Assembly: GCA_002290645.2 (NCBI GenBank)
Contig: NMOS02000001.1
Coordinates: forward strand, 1-64,000
DNA length: 64,000 bases
Direction of reading: 5' to 3'
Source: Candidatus Aquirickettsiella gammari
GTDB taxonomy: Bacteria > Pseudomonadota > Gammaproteobacteria > Diplorickettsiales > Diplorickettsiaceae
Positions within the stretch are counted from its first letter, which is position 1, and each line of letters begins with the position of its first letter. A model generated the notes under the pieces. It searched no databases. It was not told where the DNA came from and was given only the letters and a program-made list of their open reading frames with translations. Positions 8,669-18,292 of this stretch are shown here, in pieces. The position numbers and the translations under genes were made by a program.

Positions 8669-9559
8669 TATTAAGCCGTTACCTTCGGTATAGGCACTGA
8701 TAAAGTTAATGGGTAAATCATAATAAATAATACTTTTGTCCTTAGCAAAAGCCATCATTTTATTTTTTACTCTCACTTGGGCTTGCGCTTGTTCCTGTGT
8801 TCTAATAAATCCTTGTTGCGCGTACAACTGTTTGGCTAGCAATTGAATTTTTTGGCTTAGATGGGCGTCCAGCATTTTTACAACGCCTGCTAAAACAATT
8901 TTTCCTTTACCAACCGCATTTATTTTCAAATAAGGGCTATTGATCCAATAAACCAGCAAATTACCGTTACCCATAAAATCAATAGTATTAAGCGCCACTT
9001 CGCCTTCGATTGTAATATAACGCGTATTATAACTTTTTATGCTTAAGTCTTGGCTATGGATGTTATGTAAGGTAATGTTTCCCTTGCCATTGCTATACAG
9101 AGATTTTAGATTTAATTTATTGGTATAAAGATTAATTCGACCTGTTCCTTCGGCTCGAAGCGACAAAGAGCCCATTAAACCTTTGCCAAATAAGTTCGCG
9201 TTACTATGGAAGAGGATTTGATTTATTTGCTGAGGGGTTGTATTTACCTTAATGGTCAATCGCCCGTCATGACGAGCTGGATAAAACAATTTTGTTCCGA
9301 GATATAGGGTATGATTTTTTTCTTTCCAAGTGACATTAGATACTGATTTTGCATCACCAAGAATTTGTAATGAAGGCTTGGTTTGGGTCGCATCAATGTA
9401 AACATTGATAGGACCTCGAATACTCAGTGCAGAAAAACTATTAATGGCTATATCCTTGCTAGGGCAAGGAATGGGGGAGGCAATAGGGGCTGACTGAGTG
9501 TGACCTAGCACGCAAAACAAAGCCAGGCTGGAAAATAAATAATAAGCTAATACTTTCAT
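8651..9559 (-). CDS. Exported beta-rich protein, GIN/DUF2807-like
   Basis: The product starts with a signal peptide (MKVLAYYLFSSLALFC...) if the ATG at 9559 is used. A GGGGTG ribosome binding site lies 6 bases ahead of it, inside a longer frame that opens at 9574. Residues from about 40 to 220 are a succession of short beta strands with repeating patterns such as SLRAEGTGRI, SLYSNGKGNI and KINAVGKGKI. This is the pattern of the putative auto-transporter adhesin head GIN (DUF2807) domain, a right-handed beta fold. The C-terminal 80 residues are more helical. It is probably periplasmic or surface-exposed; the function of this family is not established. Confidence 0.65.
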   Translation of the reverse strand: MKVLAYYLFSSLALFCVLGHTQSAPIASPIPCPSKDIAINSFSALSIRGPINVYIDATQTKPSLQILGDAKSVSNVTWKEKNHTLYLGTKLFYPARHDGRLTIKVNTTPQQINQILFHSNANLFGKGLMGSLSLRAEGTGRINLYTNKLNLKSLYSNGKGNITLHNIHSQDLSIKSYNTRYITIEGEVALNTIDFMGNGNLLVYWINSPYLKINAVGKGKIVLAGVVKMLDAHLSQKIQLLAKQLYAQQGFIRTQEQAQAQVRVKNKMMAFAKDKSIIYYDLPINFISAYTEGNGLILNRSN

Positions 9560-9756
9560 GGATTTACACCCCATTTTATTTTTTAAGAATATTAACCTTG
9601 TCTCAAGCTATTTACCAGATAAAGATAATTTAATCGCAATTATTCAGTTTTTAGGGCGTTAGCCGTGAAGGTGCTTGCTAAAAAAGCGAGATTCTGACTG
9701 CAAATTAACATCATTTATCAGCCTATGGGCTATATTTTTTCTTTGTGATAGTGCGC

Positions 9757-9762
9757 TATAAT
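9757..9762 (+). promoter_or_regulatory. Candidate -10 element of the argS operon
   Basis: TATAAT lies 32 bases before the argS ATG, a position giving a short leader of about 25 bases. The -35 region is T-rich and not a good match. The rest of the 219-base gap from 9575 shows no gene. Confidence 0.4.
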
Positions 9763-9793
9763 CTCAGGCTTTCTGCCTATCGATTAATTATTT

Positions 9794-11557
9794 ATGAAGC
9801 GCATTGTGCAACAAGAGATCAAAACAGCTTTGTTAGCTATGGATGAATTCCCTTTCCCAGCCTCGCTGACAATTCAAGTCGATTATGCACGAGAAAAATC
9901 ACATGGTGATTTTTCGAGCAACATTGCTTTGGTGTTGGCCAAGAAATTGCAGATTTCTCCGCGACAATTAGCTGAAAAAATAATATCAAACGTAGATTGC
10001 TCTAAAGCTAACTCTAAACTAGAAAAGATTGAGATAGCAGGTCCAGGATTTATTAATTTTTTTTTAAAAAAATCGGTTTGGTACCCTGCTATCGCTCAAA
10101 TCTTGACGCAAACTAAGGAATTTGGTGCTTCAAAAATAGGCAATAATGAGCCTGTCTTAGTGGAATTTGTTTCAGCTAATCCTACAGGACCTTTACATGT
10201 AGGACATGGTCGAGGTGCTGCCTATGGCGATTCTATTGCAAGACTGTTGAAAACAGTGGGTTATCGTGTCTGCGCAGAATATTATATCAACGATGCGGGA
10301 CGACAAATGAATATTTTGGCAACCAGTGTTTGGTTGCGCTATTTAGAGGTCTGTGGAGAGGAGTTTGTTTTTCCTAGTAACGCTTATCGCGGTGCCTATG
10401 TGGGCGAAATTGCGCAACAGCTTTTTTCACAATATGGTAAACATTTTTTTAAACCTGCTGAATTGGTGTTTAAAGATATTCCTGCCGATGAACCTTTAGG
10501 TGGGAATAAAGAAGCTCATATTGATGCTTTAATCTTAAAAGCTAAAACTTTATTAGGTGTTGTTGATTATGAAAAGATATTTAATGCCGGTTTAACTTCT
10601 ATTTTGCTAGATATTAAAGAAGACCTTAGCGCATTTAGAGTAAATTTTGATGAATGGTTTTCAGAAAACAGTTTGTTTAAGATCGATTTTGTGGATAAAA
10701 CCATACAACGACTCATAGCGAGTGGAACTACCTACGAAGCAAATGGGGCATTATGGTTTAAATCGACAGACTTTGGTGACGATAAAGATCGTGTTTTATT
10801 GCGTGAAAATGGTCAGCCCACCTATTTTGCCGCAGATGCAGCTTATCGGCTGTTTATTTTAGAGAAGCGAGGGTTTAAAAAAATAATTAACGTATTAGGC
10901 GCTGATCATCACGGTTATATAGCTAGAATTCGTGCTGTTATACAAGCTTTGGGCTATCCAGCAGACAGTTTAACGGCTTTGTTAATTCAGTTTGCGGTTC
11001 TCTATCGTGGCGATAAAAAAATACCAATGTCAACGCGCAGCGGTGAATTTATAACCTTAAGAGAGCTACGTGAGGAAGTGGGTAGTGACGCTACACGTTT
11101 TTTTTATGTGTTACGTCGTGCCGAGCAACATATGGATTTTGATTTAGAGCTCGCTAAAGAACAATCAAATGCAAATCCTGTTTACTATGTACAATATGCC
11201 TACGCACGAGTAGCTAGTGTAATGCGCCAACTGGTTGCTAAACAGTTAGTTTGGGATAAGTCATTAGGTATGGATTCACTTGAACAATTGAAGGAAGAGC
11301 AAGAGCAGGATTTATTAATTTTACTAAATCGTTATCCAGAAATATTAGAATTAGCAGCTATTTCTTATGAGCCGCATATAATTGCACATTACTTAAGGGA
11401 TTTATCTCAAGCCTTTCATGTTTATTACAATCAACATGTTTTTTTGATAAAAGATGATAGTTTGCGGAATGCACGATTAAATTTAATTGTGGCTACTCAA
11501 CAAGTCATCAAAAATGGTTTAAACCTATTGGGTGTGGGGACCTTGGAAGTAATGTAA
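9794..11557 (+). CDS. argS: Arginyl-tRNA synthetase
   Basis: A class I aminoacyl-tRNA synthetase charging tRNA(Arg). The HIGH-type motif HVGH is at 135-138 within PTGPLHVGHGRG, and the KMSKS loop is represented by MSTRSG near 412, a usual ArgRS variant. An N-terminal Add-1 tRNA-recognition domain and C-terminal anticodon-binding DALR domain complete the 587 residues. The stop codon shares one base with the start of the ftsN-like gene. The argS-ftsN-hslVU order is conserved in gammaproteobacteria. Confidence 0.97.
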   Translation: MKRIVQQEIKTALLAMDEFPFPASLTIQVDYAREKSHGDFSSNIALVLAKKLQISPRQLAEKIISNVDCSKANSKLEKIEIAGPGFINFFLKKSVWYPAIAQILTQTKEFGASKIGNNEPVLVEFVSANPTGPLHVGHGRGAAYGDSIARLLKTVGYRVCAEYYINDAGRQMNILATSVWLRYLEVCGEEFVFPSNAYRGAYVGEIAQQLFSQYGKHFFKPAELVFKDIPADEPLGGNKEAHIDALILKAKTLLGVVDYEKIFNAGLTSILLDIKEDLSAFRVNFDEWFSENSLFKIDFVDKTIQRLIASGTTYEANGALWFKSTDFGDDKDRVLLRENGQPTYFAADAAYRLFILEKRGFKKIINVLGADHHGYIARIRAVIQALGYPADSLTALLIQFAVLYRGDKKIPMSTRSGEFITLRELREEVGSDATRFFYVLRRAEQHMDFDLELAKEQSNANPVYYVQYAYARVASVMRQLVAKQLVWDKSLGMDSLEQLKEEQEQDLLILLNRYPEILELAAISYEPHIIAHYLRDLSQAFHVYYNQHVFLIKDDSLRNARLNLIVATQQVIKNGLNLLGVGTLEVM

Positions 11558-12234
11558 TGGCTAAAGACTACGCAAAACAGTATACAAAATATAGATATCA
11601 GAGGCCTAAGCGTAACCGTCATCGTTATCTTTGGATAATGCTTGGAGCCGCGATAAGTTTATTTATTTCGGGTTTATTTTTTTTAAAGTCTGCCAGTAAG
11701 CAGAGCACAGTGCAACAAATAGAAGATAAATTAAAGAAAAAAATATTAGCAGTGCCAGTCCCTAAACCACCAGAACCGAAGTTTGATTTTTATAATATAT
11801 TACCGCAGGATAAACTAAATTTATCCCCTCAAACGATGTCGTCTGTAAAAGAGGAGTTGCCAATCGCTAAGGAGATGACGGCATCCATTACGGAGGTTCC
11901 TGTACAAAAGCCACTAGCTGCAATGCTTAGTGCAACACCAGAACAAGTCGCTATAGCCGAGGTTAAAAGACAATTAGAGCAAGAAATGGGTCAATTAACA
12001 AATAATGCTTATTTTCTTATATTAGGGCGTTTTTCCAACTCTGCTCAGGCAGAACAGTTACAAGCTCAGGCCTTACTTAAAGGATTTCCGGTGCGAAAAA
12101 AACTAGGTGTAGTTTATGGGAAATCCACTTATCAAATTTTCATTGGCCCTTCAGAGCTAAATAAACTGGCTAAGGAGCAAAAACGCTTAAGTGCAGCAGG
12201 GTTAGACTCAATGTTGACTAAAATAGCCCCATAA
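11557..12234 (+). CDS. ftsN: SPOR-domain cell division protein (FtsN-like)
   Basis: A bitopic inner-membrane protein: a basic cytoplasmic N-terminus, one transmembrane helix at about 25-43, a low-complexity periplasmic linker, and a C-terminal SPOR domain from about 150. SPOR domains bind denuded glycan strands at the septum. The arrangement and the place between argS and hslV identify it as the FtsN homologue that activates septal peptidoglycan synthesis. At 225 residues it is shorter than E. coli FtsN (319), mainly in the linker. The gene symbol rests on architecture and synteny, not on detailed similarity. Confidence 0.78.
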   Translation: MAKDYAKQYTKYRYQRPKRNRHRYLWIMLGAAISLFISGLFFLKSASKQSTVQQIEDKLKKKILAVPVPKPPEPKFDFYNILPQDKLNLSPQTMSSVKEELPIAKEMTASITEVPVQKPLAAMLSATPEQVAIAEVKRQLEQEMGQLTNNAYFLILGRFSNSAQAEQLQAQALLKGFPVRKKLGVVYGKSTYQIFIGPSELNKLAKEQKRLSAAGLDSMLTKIAP

Positions 12235-12326
12235 AATAGGTATTAATCCCCGAATTGGTCTTGAAAATCATTAAATAAGTCACCATATTGGTAATTTCGA
12301 TATCCTACAATCTAAAAGGATAAGCA

Positions 12327-12884
12327 GTGCAAGCTTTACACGGTACAACAATATTATTGGTTCGACGTAATGGCAAAGTTGTCATTGGCGGTGATGGTCA
12401 GGTAACCTTAGGTAATTCGATTGTTTTAAAAGGAAATGCTCGCAAGGTTCGTAAATTGTATGATGGCCAGGTATTAGTCGGTTTTGCAGGTGCAACGGCA
12501 GATGCCTTCACATTAATAGAGCGATTTGAAAATAAATTAAAGGAATGTAATGGTAGATTAGATAGGGCTTCAGTTGAGCTTGCAAAGGATTGGCGTTCTG
12601 ATCGAGTTTTACGCCGTTTAGAAGCAATGCTTGCTGTTGCGGATAAAGAAAAGTCGTTTATGTTAAGCGGTAATGGCGATGTGATTGAACCAGAGCATGA
12701 TTTAATCGCAATAGGTTCAGGAGGGGCCTATGCGCAATCGGCCGCGTTAGCGTTATTTCAAAATACCAAATTAAATGCTCGCAGTATCGTCGAGAAAAGT
12801 TTAATAATTGCAGCAGATATTTGTGTGTTCACGAATCACCAACGTACGATAGAAGAAATAGATTCTATCGATGCTAAAAAATAA
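12327..12884 (+). CDS. hslV: ATP-dependent protease peptidase subunit HslV
   Basis: The threonine-protease core of the HslUV (ClpQY) complex. The start is a GTG at 12327, preceded by AAGGA. It gives a short leader MQALHG ahead of the TTI sequence, whose first threonine should be the catalytic N-terminal residue after processing. [10 protein letters not shown] follows, as in the family. In E. coli only the initiator methionine precedes that threonine; short leaders are seen in other bacteria. The gene has 185 codons and is followed two bases later by the hslU frame. Confidence 0.95.
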   Translation: MQALHGTTILLVRRNGKVVIGGDGQVTLGNSIVLKGNARKVRKLYDGQVLVGFAGATADAFTLIERFENKLKECNGRLDRASVELAKDWRSDRVLRRLEAMLAVADKEKSFMLSGNGDVIEPEHDLIAIGSGGAYAQSAALALFQNTKLNARSIVEKSLIIAADICVFTNHQRTIEEIDSIDAKK

Positions 12885-12886
12885 AA

Positions 12887-14407
12887 ATGTATATATCTAA
12901 CCCCTATTTAACAATGAAAACTAATTCATCCAATTTAATTGATAAATCTATCGATGAATCTAATCCAACTTCTGAGTTAATTGTTATGGATGCTAATTTT
13001 TCAGAGGAAAACTTAAATCAGACTAATAATAGCGGAGGGGACTTGCTTGTTAGCATGAACTCCCTTGCTAAAATTGATATGACCCCTAAGAAAATAGTAC
13101 AGGAACTCGATCGATTTATTATCGGACAAAACGATGCCAAAAGGGCTATTGCCATTGCTTTACGAAATCGTAAGCGTCGTATGTTACTTGAACCTTTGTT
13201 AAGAGATGAAGTGACGCCTAAAAATATACTCATGATAGGGCCTTCAGGTGTAGGTAAAACGGAGATTGGTCGTCGGGCCGCTAAAATTACAGGTTGTCCT
13301 TTTTTAAAAATAGAGGCCACTAAGTTTACTGAAGTAGGTTATATAGGGCGGGATGTTGATTCTATACCGAGAGATTTAGTTGATTCCGCCTTTAAATCTT
13401 TACGCGAAGAAGAAATTACTCGACTTCAACCACAGGTTTTAGAAGCGGCAGAAAGTAAGATAATTGATAGTTTTGTTCGACCTATGCGGGCTAACAGCGA
13501 AACTGAAGATGAACTGAAAAATAAAGAGAAATCAGTAGCACGAAATGTTTTTCGTAAACAACTGCGAAAAGGACTTTTAGATGAAAAAGAAATAGAAGTA
13601 GAATTAGCCGTTTTGCCAGCAGGTGTAGAGATCATGGGCCCTCCCGGGATGGAAGACATGACTAGTCAACTACAAAATATGCTGCAAAATATTGGGACGA
13701 CGCGTACACGTACGCGTCGTATGAAAGTGAAAGATGCACTGGCTGTGATTCAGAAAGAAGAAGCCGGTAAATTACTCGACGAAGAAGATCTTAAGCGTAA
13801 AGCTATCGAATGGGTAGAACAGTATGGAATCGTATTTATTGATGAAATCGACAAGGTATGTCGTCGAGGTGAAATGAGTGGTGCCGATGTTTCACGCGAA
13901 GGAGTGCAGCGGGATTTATTACCTTTAATTGAAGGTTGTACCGTTTCTACTAAGTATGGCATGGTGAGAACCGATCATATTCTGTTTATTGCCGCCGGTG
14001 CTTTTCATTTATCAAAACCCTCGGATCTGGTTCCTGAATTGCAAGGTCGTTTACCGATTCGAGTGGAGCTGAAGGCATTAACGGCAAAGGATTTTGAGCG
14101 TATTCTAATCGAACCACAGGCTTCTCTTATCGTTCAATATCAAGCTTTATTAGCGACAGAAGACCTAGATTTAAATTTTGATAATCTGGCTATTAAGCGT
14201 ATTGCTGAAATTGCTTATGATCTTAATGAAAAAACCGAAAATATTGGTGCACGTCGTTTATATACTGTCATGGAACGTTTGTTAGAAGAAATATCTTTTG
14301 AAGCGACGGACTATACCGACAAGATTATAAAAATAGATATCAATTATGTGGATAAACATTTAACACCCTTAGCACAAGATCAAGAGACCAGTCATTTTAT
14401 TTTGTAA
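12887..14407 (+). CDS. hslU: ATP-dependent unfoldase HslU, with possible N-terminal extension
   Basis: The AAA+ ATPase ring that unfolds substrates and feeds them to HslV. The Walker A motif GPSGVGKT is at 118-125, the pore loop is GYIG at 151-154 (GYVG in E. coli), and the Walker B FIDEID has its first Asp near 319. The C-terminus ends SHFIL, the tail that inserts into HslV. From the ATG at 12887 the protein has 506 residues, about 60 more than usual. The extra N-terminal part is rich in Asn, Ser and Glu. Internal starts at 13055 (MNSLAK) or 13079 (MTPKK) would give the normal length, and a GGAGGGG lies 14 bases before 13055. The start is therefore undecided. Confidence 0.93.
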   Translation: MYISNPYLTMKTNSSNLIDKSIDESNPTSELIVMDANFSEENLNQTNNSGGDLLVSMNSLAKIDMTPKKIVQELDRFIIGQNDAKRAIAIALRNRKRRMLLEPLLRDEVTPKNILMIGPSGVGKTEIGRRAAKITGCPFLKIEATKFTEVGYIGRDVDSIPRDLVDSAFKSLREEEITRLQPQVLEAAESKIIDSFVRPMRANSETEDELKNKEKSVARNVFRKQLRKGLLDEKEIEVELAVLPAGVEIMGPPGMEDMTSQLQNMLQNIGTTRTRTRRMKVKDALAVIQKEEAGKLLDEEDLKRKAIEWVEQYGIVFIDEIDKVCRRGEMSGADVSREGVQRDLLPLIEGCTVSTKYGMVRTDHILFIAAGAFHLSKPSDLVPELQGRLPIRVELKALTAKDFERILIEPQASLIVQYQALLATEDLDLNFDNLAIKRIAEIAYDLNEKTENIGARRLYTVMERLLEEISFEATDYTDKIIKIDINYVDKHLTPLAQDQETSHFIL

Positions 14408-14410
14408 GTT

Positions 14411-14767
14411 ATGTCGCAGCCCAAACCGGTCAATTTAAAGCTTTTACAGAAAACTCGAGCATTAGAAATTCTGTTTGATAATGGCGAAAATTTTACCTTG
14501 CCCTGTGAATACCTAAGAGTTTTTTCGCCCTCTGCAGAAGTCAAAGGACATGGATGGGCAGAGGGAAAATTAGTTAGCAGTAAAAAAAGTGTTAATATCA
14601 TCGGTATAGAACCGGTTGGTCATTATGCCGTTAGGCTAGTATTTGATGATCATCATCAGTCGGGAATTTATAGCTGGGAAACACTTTATGAGTTAGCGAC
14701 ACACTACGCTGATTATTGGTCGCACTACTTGCAGCGTTTAAAAGAGGCGAACGCCAGCCGGGACTAG
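14411..14767 (+). CDS. DUF971 protein (gamma-butyrobetaine hydroxylase-like N-terminal domain)
   Basis: A 118-residue single-domain protein with the DUF971 pattern: ALEILFDNGENFTLPCEYLRV near the start, where W/F-rich strands and the conserved Cys lie, and GIYSWETLYEL toward the end. The same small fold forms the N-terminal domain of gamma-butyrobetaine hydroxylases. Freestanding copies are regularly found just downstream of hslU in proteobacteria, as here (three bases after the hslU stop). The biochemical role is not established. A suggested link to iron-sulfur proteins comes from other lineages and is not shown here. Confidence 0.85.
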   Translation: MSQPKPVNLKLLQKTRALEILFDNGENFTLPCEYLRVFSPSAEVKGHGWAEGKLVSSKKSVNIIGIEPVGHYAVRLVFDDHHQSGIYSWETLYELATHYADYWSHYLQRLKEANASRD

Positions 14768-14790
14768 CTATTTTTAATTTAAGTTTTATA

Positions 14791-15996
14791 TTAGCTACTT
14801 AAAATAGTCACTTTAGCAAAGCGTCTTTTACCAACTTGGTAAATATGCGTAGAGCCAGGTTTCATGGACAACTTTTTGTCGGTAATTTTTACAGAGTCTA
14901 TTTTGACAGCCCCTGCATCAATCGCACGTAGTGCTTCTGAAGTACTTGCAACTAATCCCGTTTGTTTTAATAAATTCGCGATGGATAACCCAGCGCCATC
15001 AATAGTTAAACTTAACTCTTTAATTTCCGTGGGAACAGCGCCATCTTTGAAACGGTGTTTAAATTCTTGTAAAGCAGCTTGAGCTATTGTTTTAGTGTGG
15101 AATCGTTCAGTGATTTCTAGAGCTAATTCCACTTTAAAATCGCGAGGATTGGCTAATCCCTGCGCCGCTTCTTGCTGCATCGATTTAATATCATGCAGGG
15201 ATTTTTTGAATGAGAGTAATTCAAAATAACGCCACATCAGCTCATCAGAAATTGACATGATTTTTCCAAACATATCGTTGGCCGGCTCATCGATAGCAAT
15301 ATAATTATTAAGGGATTTAGACATTTTTTGTACGCCGTCTAGACCCTCTAACAAAGGCATCATTAAAATTACTTGAGGCGTTTGTTTGAAGTGTTTTTGT
15401 AACTCTCGCCCAAGCAATAAATTAAATTTTTGATCATTCCCCCCTAATTCTATATCGGTTTTTAATTCAACCGAATCATAAGCTTGCAATAAAGGGTATA
15501 AAAACTCATGGATAGCAATGGCTTGATGTTGATGGTAACGTTGATGGAAATCATCCCTTTCCAGCATTCTTGCCACCGTATAGGATGAGGCAAGCTTAAT
15601 AAGATCAGTGACTGATAATTTCCCTAACCATGTTGAATTAAAATGTAAGGTAGTTTTTTTGGAGTCTAATATTTTACTGAATTGTTGCTGATAAGTTTTT
15701 GCATTGGCGATCACTTCCTCAGCACTTAATGGAGGACGGGTTGCATTTTTACCTGATGGATCACCAATAAGTCCGGTAAAATCACCAATTACAATGTTAA
15801 TTTCATGGCCTAGATCCTGTAATTGACGCAGCTTATTGATAAGTACAGTATGACCTAAATGTAAATCTGGCGCGGTTGGATCGAAACCCGCTTTAACAGA
15901 TAATGGTTTAGCAGATTTTAATTTTTGTTTTAATTCATCAACCACAAGTATTTCGGTACTTCCTCGTTGAAATATTTCAAAAGTATTATCATTCAT
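14791..15996 (-). CDS. tyrS: Tyrosyl-tRNA synthetase
   Basis: A class I synthetase charging tRNA(Tyr). The ATP-binding HIGH motif appears as HLGHT in APDLHLGHT near residue 47, and KMSKS lies near 230. The C-terminal 60 residues form an S4 RNA-binding domain. The 401-residue length and the sequence around the motifs fit the TyrRS group common in Pseudomonas, Coxiella and relatives rather than the E. coli TyrS type. The start overlaps the rsmI stop in an ATGA arrangement, so rsmI and tyrS form an operon. Confidence 0.95.
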   Translation of the reverse strand: MNDNTFEIFQRGSTEILVVDELKQKLKSAKPLSVKAGFDPTAPDLHLGHTVLINKLRQLQDLGHEINIVIGDFTGLIGDPSGKNATRPPLSAEEVIANAKTYQQQFSKILDSKKTTLHFNSTWLGKLSVTDLIKLASSYTVARMLERDDFHQRYHQHQAIAIHEFLYPLLQAYDSVELKTDIELGGNDQKFNLLLGRELQKHFKQTPQVILMMPLLEGLDGVQKMSKSLNNYIAIDEPANDMFGKIMSISDELMWRYFELLSFKKSLHDIKSMQQEAAQGLANPRDFKVELALEITERFHTKTIAQAALQEFKHRFKDGAVPTEIKELSLTIDGAGLSIANLLKQTGLVASTSEALRAIDAGAVKIDSVKITDKKLSMKPGSTHIYQVGKRRFAKVTILSS

Positions 15997-16841
15997 GTTA
16001 CTTTACCAGTTAAAGTCAACGCCAAAGCGTATAGTTTATTTTTTTTCTCATGCGTTATTTTAGCGGCTAGTGCAGTTGCTTGCTTAATAGGCAATTCACT
16101 AAGTAGTATATGTAAAATCCGCTGTGCTTCTATGTCAGAATGGCTAAGATGATGTTTAGCGCCTTTTACCAGGACAACAAATTCACCTTTTTGCTGATTT
16201 TTATCGTTATTCAACCAAATTTTCAATTGATCCAAACTGTCGCCATGAATGGTCTCAAAGGTTTTTGTTAATTCTCGAGCCAAGACGACATAACGTTTCG
16301 GGCCAAATACAGCAAGCATATCATTTATTAACTCTAAAATACGATGTGGCGCTTCATAAAAAATAAGCGTTCGAGTCTCATACAGTAAATCGTTTAATTT
16401 TTTTTGTCGAGAGGCATTTTTTACAGGTAAAAAGCCTTCGAAAATAAATTTATCACAAGCCAATCCAGCAGCGCTTAAAGCCGTTATTAAAGCACAAGGG
16501 CCGGGGATGGGAATGACTGGAATTTTTTGTTCACGCACTAAGGTAACCAAATGATAGCCAGGATCGCTAATTAAAGGAGTTCCTGCATCACTTATCAATG
16601 CGAGGGATAGGTTTTTTTGTAAATAACTTAAAAGAAGTTTGCTACGCGCTGCCTCGTTATGTTCATGTAATGAGATTAATGGCGTGTGAATGCCAAAATG
16701 GGTCAGTAATTTTCGACTATGCCGAGTATCCTCAACGGCAATGTAATTAACATTTTGTAAAGTTTCTATTGCCCTAGCGCTAAAGTCTCCTAGGTTGCCT
16801 ATAGGTGTTGCAACTATGTAGAGGCTGGGAGTTTCGGACAT
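15993..16841 (-). CDS. rsmI: 16S rRNA (cytidine-1402-2'-O)-methyltransferase
   Basis: A tetrapyrrole-methylase-fold enzyme that 2'-O-methylates C1402 of 16S rRNA. The glycine-rich SAM-binding start [15 protein letters not shown], the [11 protein letters not shown] motif and the [13 protein letters not shown] loop are all present. I place the start at the ATG at 16841 ([10 protein letters not shown]). The frame is open to 16928, but the extra 29 residues have no counterpart in the family and would overlap the divergent antiporter gene and its likely promoter. That leaves 282 residues, close to the E. coli enzyme (286). Confidence 0.94.
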   Translation of the reverse strand: MSETPSLYIVATPIGNLGDFSARAIETLQNVNYIAVEDTRHSRKLLTHFGIHTPLISLHEHNEAARSKLLLSYLQKNLSLALISDAGTPLISDPGYHLVTLVREQKIPVIPIPGPCALITALSAAGLACDKFIFEGFLPVKNASRQKKLNDLLYETRTLIFYEAPHRILELINDMLAVFGPKRYVVLARELTKTFETIHGDSLDQLKIWLNNDKNQQKGEFVVLVKGAKHHLSHSDIEAQRILHILLSELPIKQATALAAKITHEKKNKLYALALTLTGKVT

Positions 16842-16847
16842 AAAATT

Positions 16848-16876
16848 TTCGCAATAAGATATGAGATAGGTATAAT
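16848..16876 (+). promoter_or_regulatory. Candidate sigma-70 promoter for the antiporter-mscK-murG operon
   Basis: TTCGCA at 16848-16853 and TATAAT at 16871-16876 are separated by 17 bases. The ATG of the antiporter is at 16921, giving a leader of about 38 bases. The site occupies the gap between rsmI and the antiporter once rsmI starts at 16841. Confidence 0.5.
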
Positions 16877-16920
16877 GGCACAGCGCTTTATTCTGCGCAA
16901 AATTCAGAGGTTGATTCAAT

Positions 16921-18282
16921 ATGTCCAAAGAGATGAAACAACAAAAATTAGGGTTGTGGATGTTAACGGCTCTAGTAACGGGTAATATGATAGGGTCGGG
17001 GATCTTCTTATTACCCGCTTCTTTAGCGGCTTACGGTAGCATTAGCTTACTTTCTTGGATTGCTACCGCAGCAGGCGCTTTGTTAATAGCGTTAGTATTT
17101 GCTAAGCTAGCTAATGTTATGCCGCTTATCGGAGGTCCTTATGCCTATTGTCGAGAGGCATTTGGTGACTTTGTTGGATTTCAAATGGCTTATAATTACT
17201 GGATTGCGCTTTGGGTGGGCAATGCGGCTATAGTCGTTGCTTTAACGGGGTATTTAAGCTTTTTTTGGCCAATCTTGGCTAAGAGTGCAATGTTGTCGTG
17301 TTTGGTCAGTATTAGTTTGGTTTGGTTGATTACCTTTATCAACCTACTCGGGGTTCGACATGCGGGTGTTTTTCAGTTATTAACCACTATTTTAAAGCTT
17401 ATTCCGTTATTACTTATAGCTTTTGTGGGTATTTTTTATATTCACCCCCATTTTTTGAGTGCTTTTAATTTATCCGGTAAATCTAACTTTAGTGCTTTTA
17501 GTGGAGCGGCTACTTTAACGCTATGGTCTTTTATTGGTTTAGAGTCCGCATCGGTGCCAGCCGGACATGTAGATAATCCGACCCATAATATTCCCAAAGC
17601 GACTATTCTTGGCGTAGTGATAACTACCGTTGTTTATATCTTGAGTAGTATTGCCGTGATGGGTGTAATGCCATTGACAGAGCTTGCTCATTCTAATGCG
17701 CCTTATGCGGATGCGGCACATATCATGTTTGGGCCTATAGGTAGCACTATCGTTGCTATAGGAGCGGTTATTTCTTGTTTAGGGGCATTAAATGGCTGGA
17801 TTTTACTCCAAGGTCAAATTCCATTGGCCGCTGCGCAAGATAAACTCTTTCCTAGCATTTTCTTGAAAAAATCGAGTAATGGCACCCCCGTGGTAGGTTT
17901 GATTATTTCGAGTATTTTGATTAGTTTGCTATTATTGATGACTCTGAACCACAGTTTGGTTAAACAATTTACGATTATCATCTTATTAGCTACTTTAGCC
18001 TCGCTGATTCCTTATTTTTTAACTACGATGTCTGAGCTAGTGATTTTTTTTAAATATCCGGGTCTTTTTAAAAAGACCCGGAAATTGTTCGGTTCCGTTG
18101 TTATTGCTGTTTTAGCGGGAATTTATTCTTTTTGGGTTATTATTGGTTCCGGGAAAGAAACCGTATTTTACGGCACCTTATTGTTGCTTAGTAGTGCTCC
18201 TGTGTATGTTTGGATGAAATGGCATGCTTCTTTAGATAAGAGCAATCTAAATGTAAACGAGCAACCTTTACCTTTACCTTGA
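16921..18282 (+). CDS. APC-family amino acid permease/antiporter
   Basis: An inner-membrane transporter of the amino acid-polyamine-organocation superfamily with about 12 hydrophobic segments in 453 residues. The TM1 signature GNMIGSGIFLLPASLA near residue 21 and GPYAYCREAFG near 71 are those of the arginine/agmatine and ornithine/putrescine exchanger branch (AdiC/PotE-like). The substrate cannot be read from the sequence. It is the first gene of an operon with mscK-like and murG-like genes; the next start is 10 bases after its stop. Confidence 0.88.
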   Translation: MSKEMKQQKLGLWMLTALVTGNMIGSGIFLLPASLAAYGSISLLSWIATAAGALLIALVFAKLANVMPLIGGPYAYCREAFGDFVGFQMAYNYWIALWVGNAAIVVALTGYLSFFWPILAKSAMLSCLVSISLVWLITFINLLGVRHAGVFQLLTTILKLIPLLLIAFVGIFYIHPHFLSAFNLSGKSNFSAFSGAATLTLWSFIGLESASVPAGHVDNPTHNIPKATILGVVITTVVYILSSIAVMGVMPLTELAHSNAPYADAAHIMFGPIGSTIVAIGAVISCLGALNGWILLQGQIPLAAAQDKLFPSIFLKKSSNGTPVVGLIISSILISLLLLMTLNHSLVKQFTIIILLATLASLIPYFLTTMSELVIFFKYPGLFKKTRKLFGSVVIAVLAGIYSFWVIIGSGKETVFYGTLLLLSSAPVYVWMKWHASLDKSNLNVNEQPLPLP

Positions 18283-18292
18283 GGCAAATAGT

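Noticed and set aside
16842-16928. 29-residue extension of rsmI
   Set aside because: It has no counterpart in the family, would overlap the divergent antiporter start, and covers a good promoter. The ATG at 16841 is preferred.
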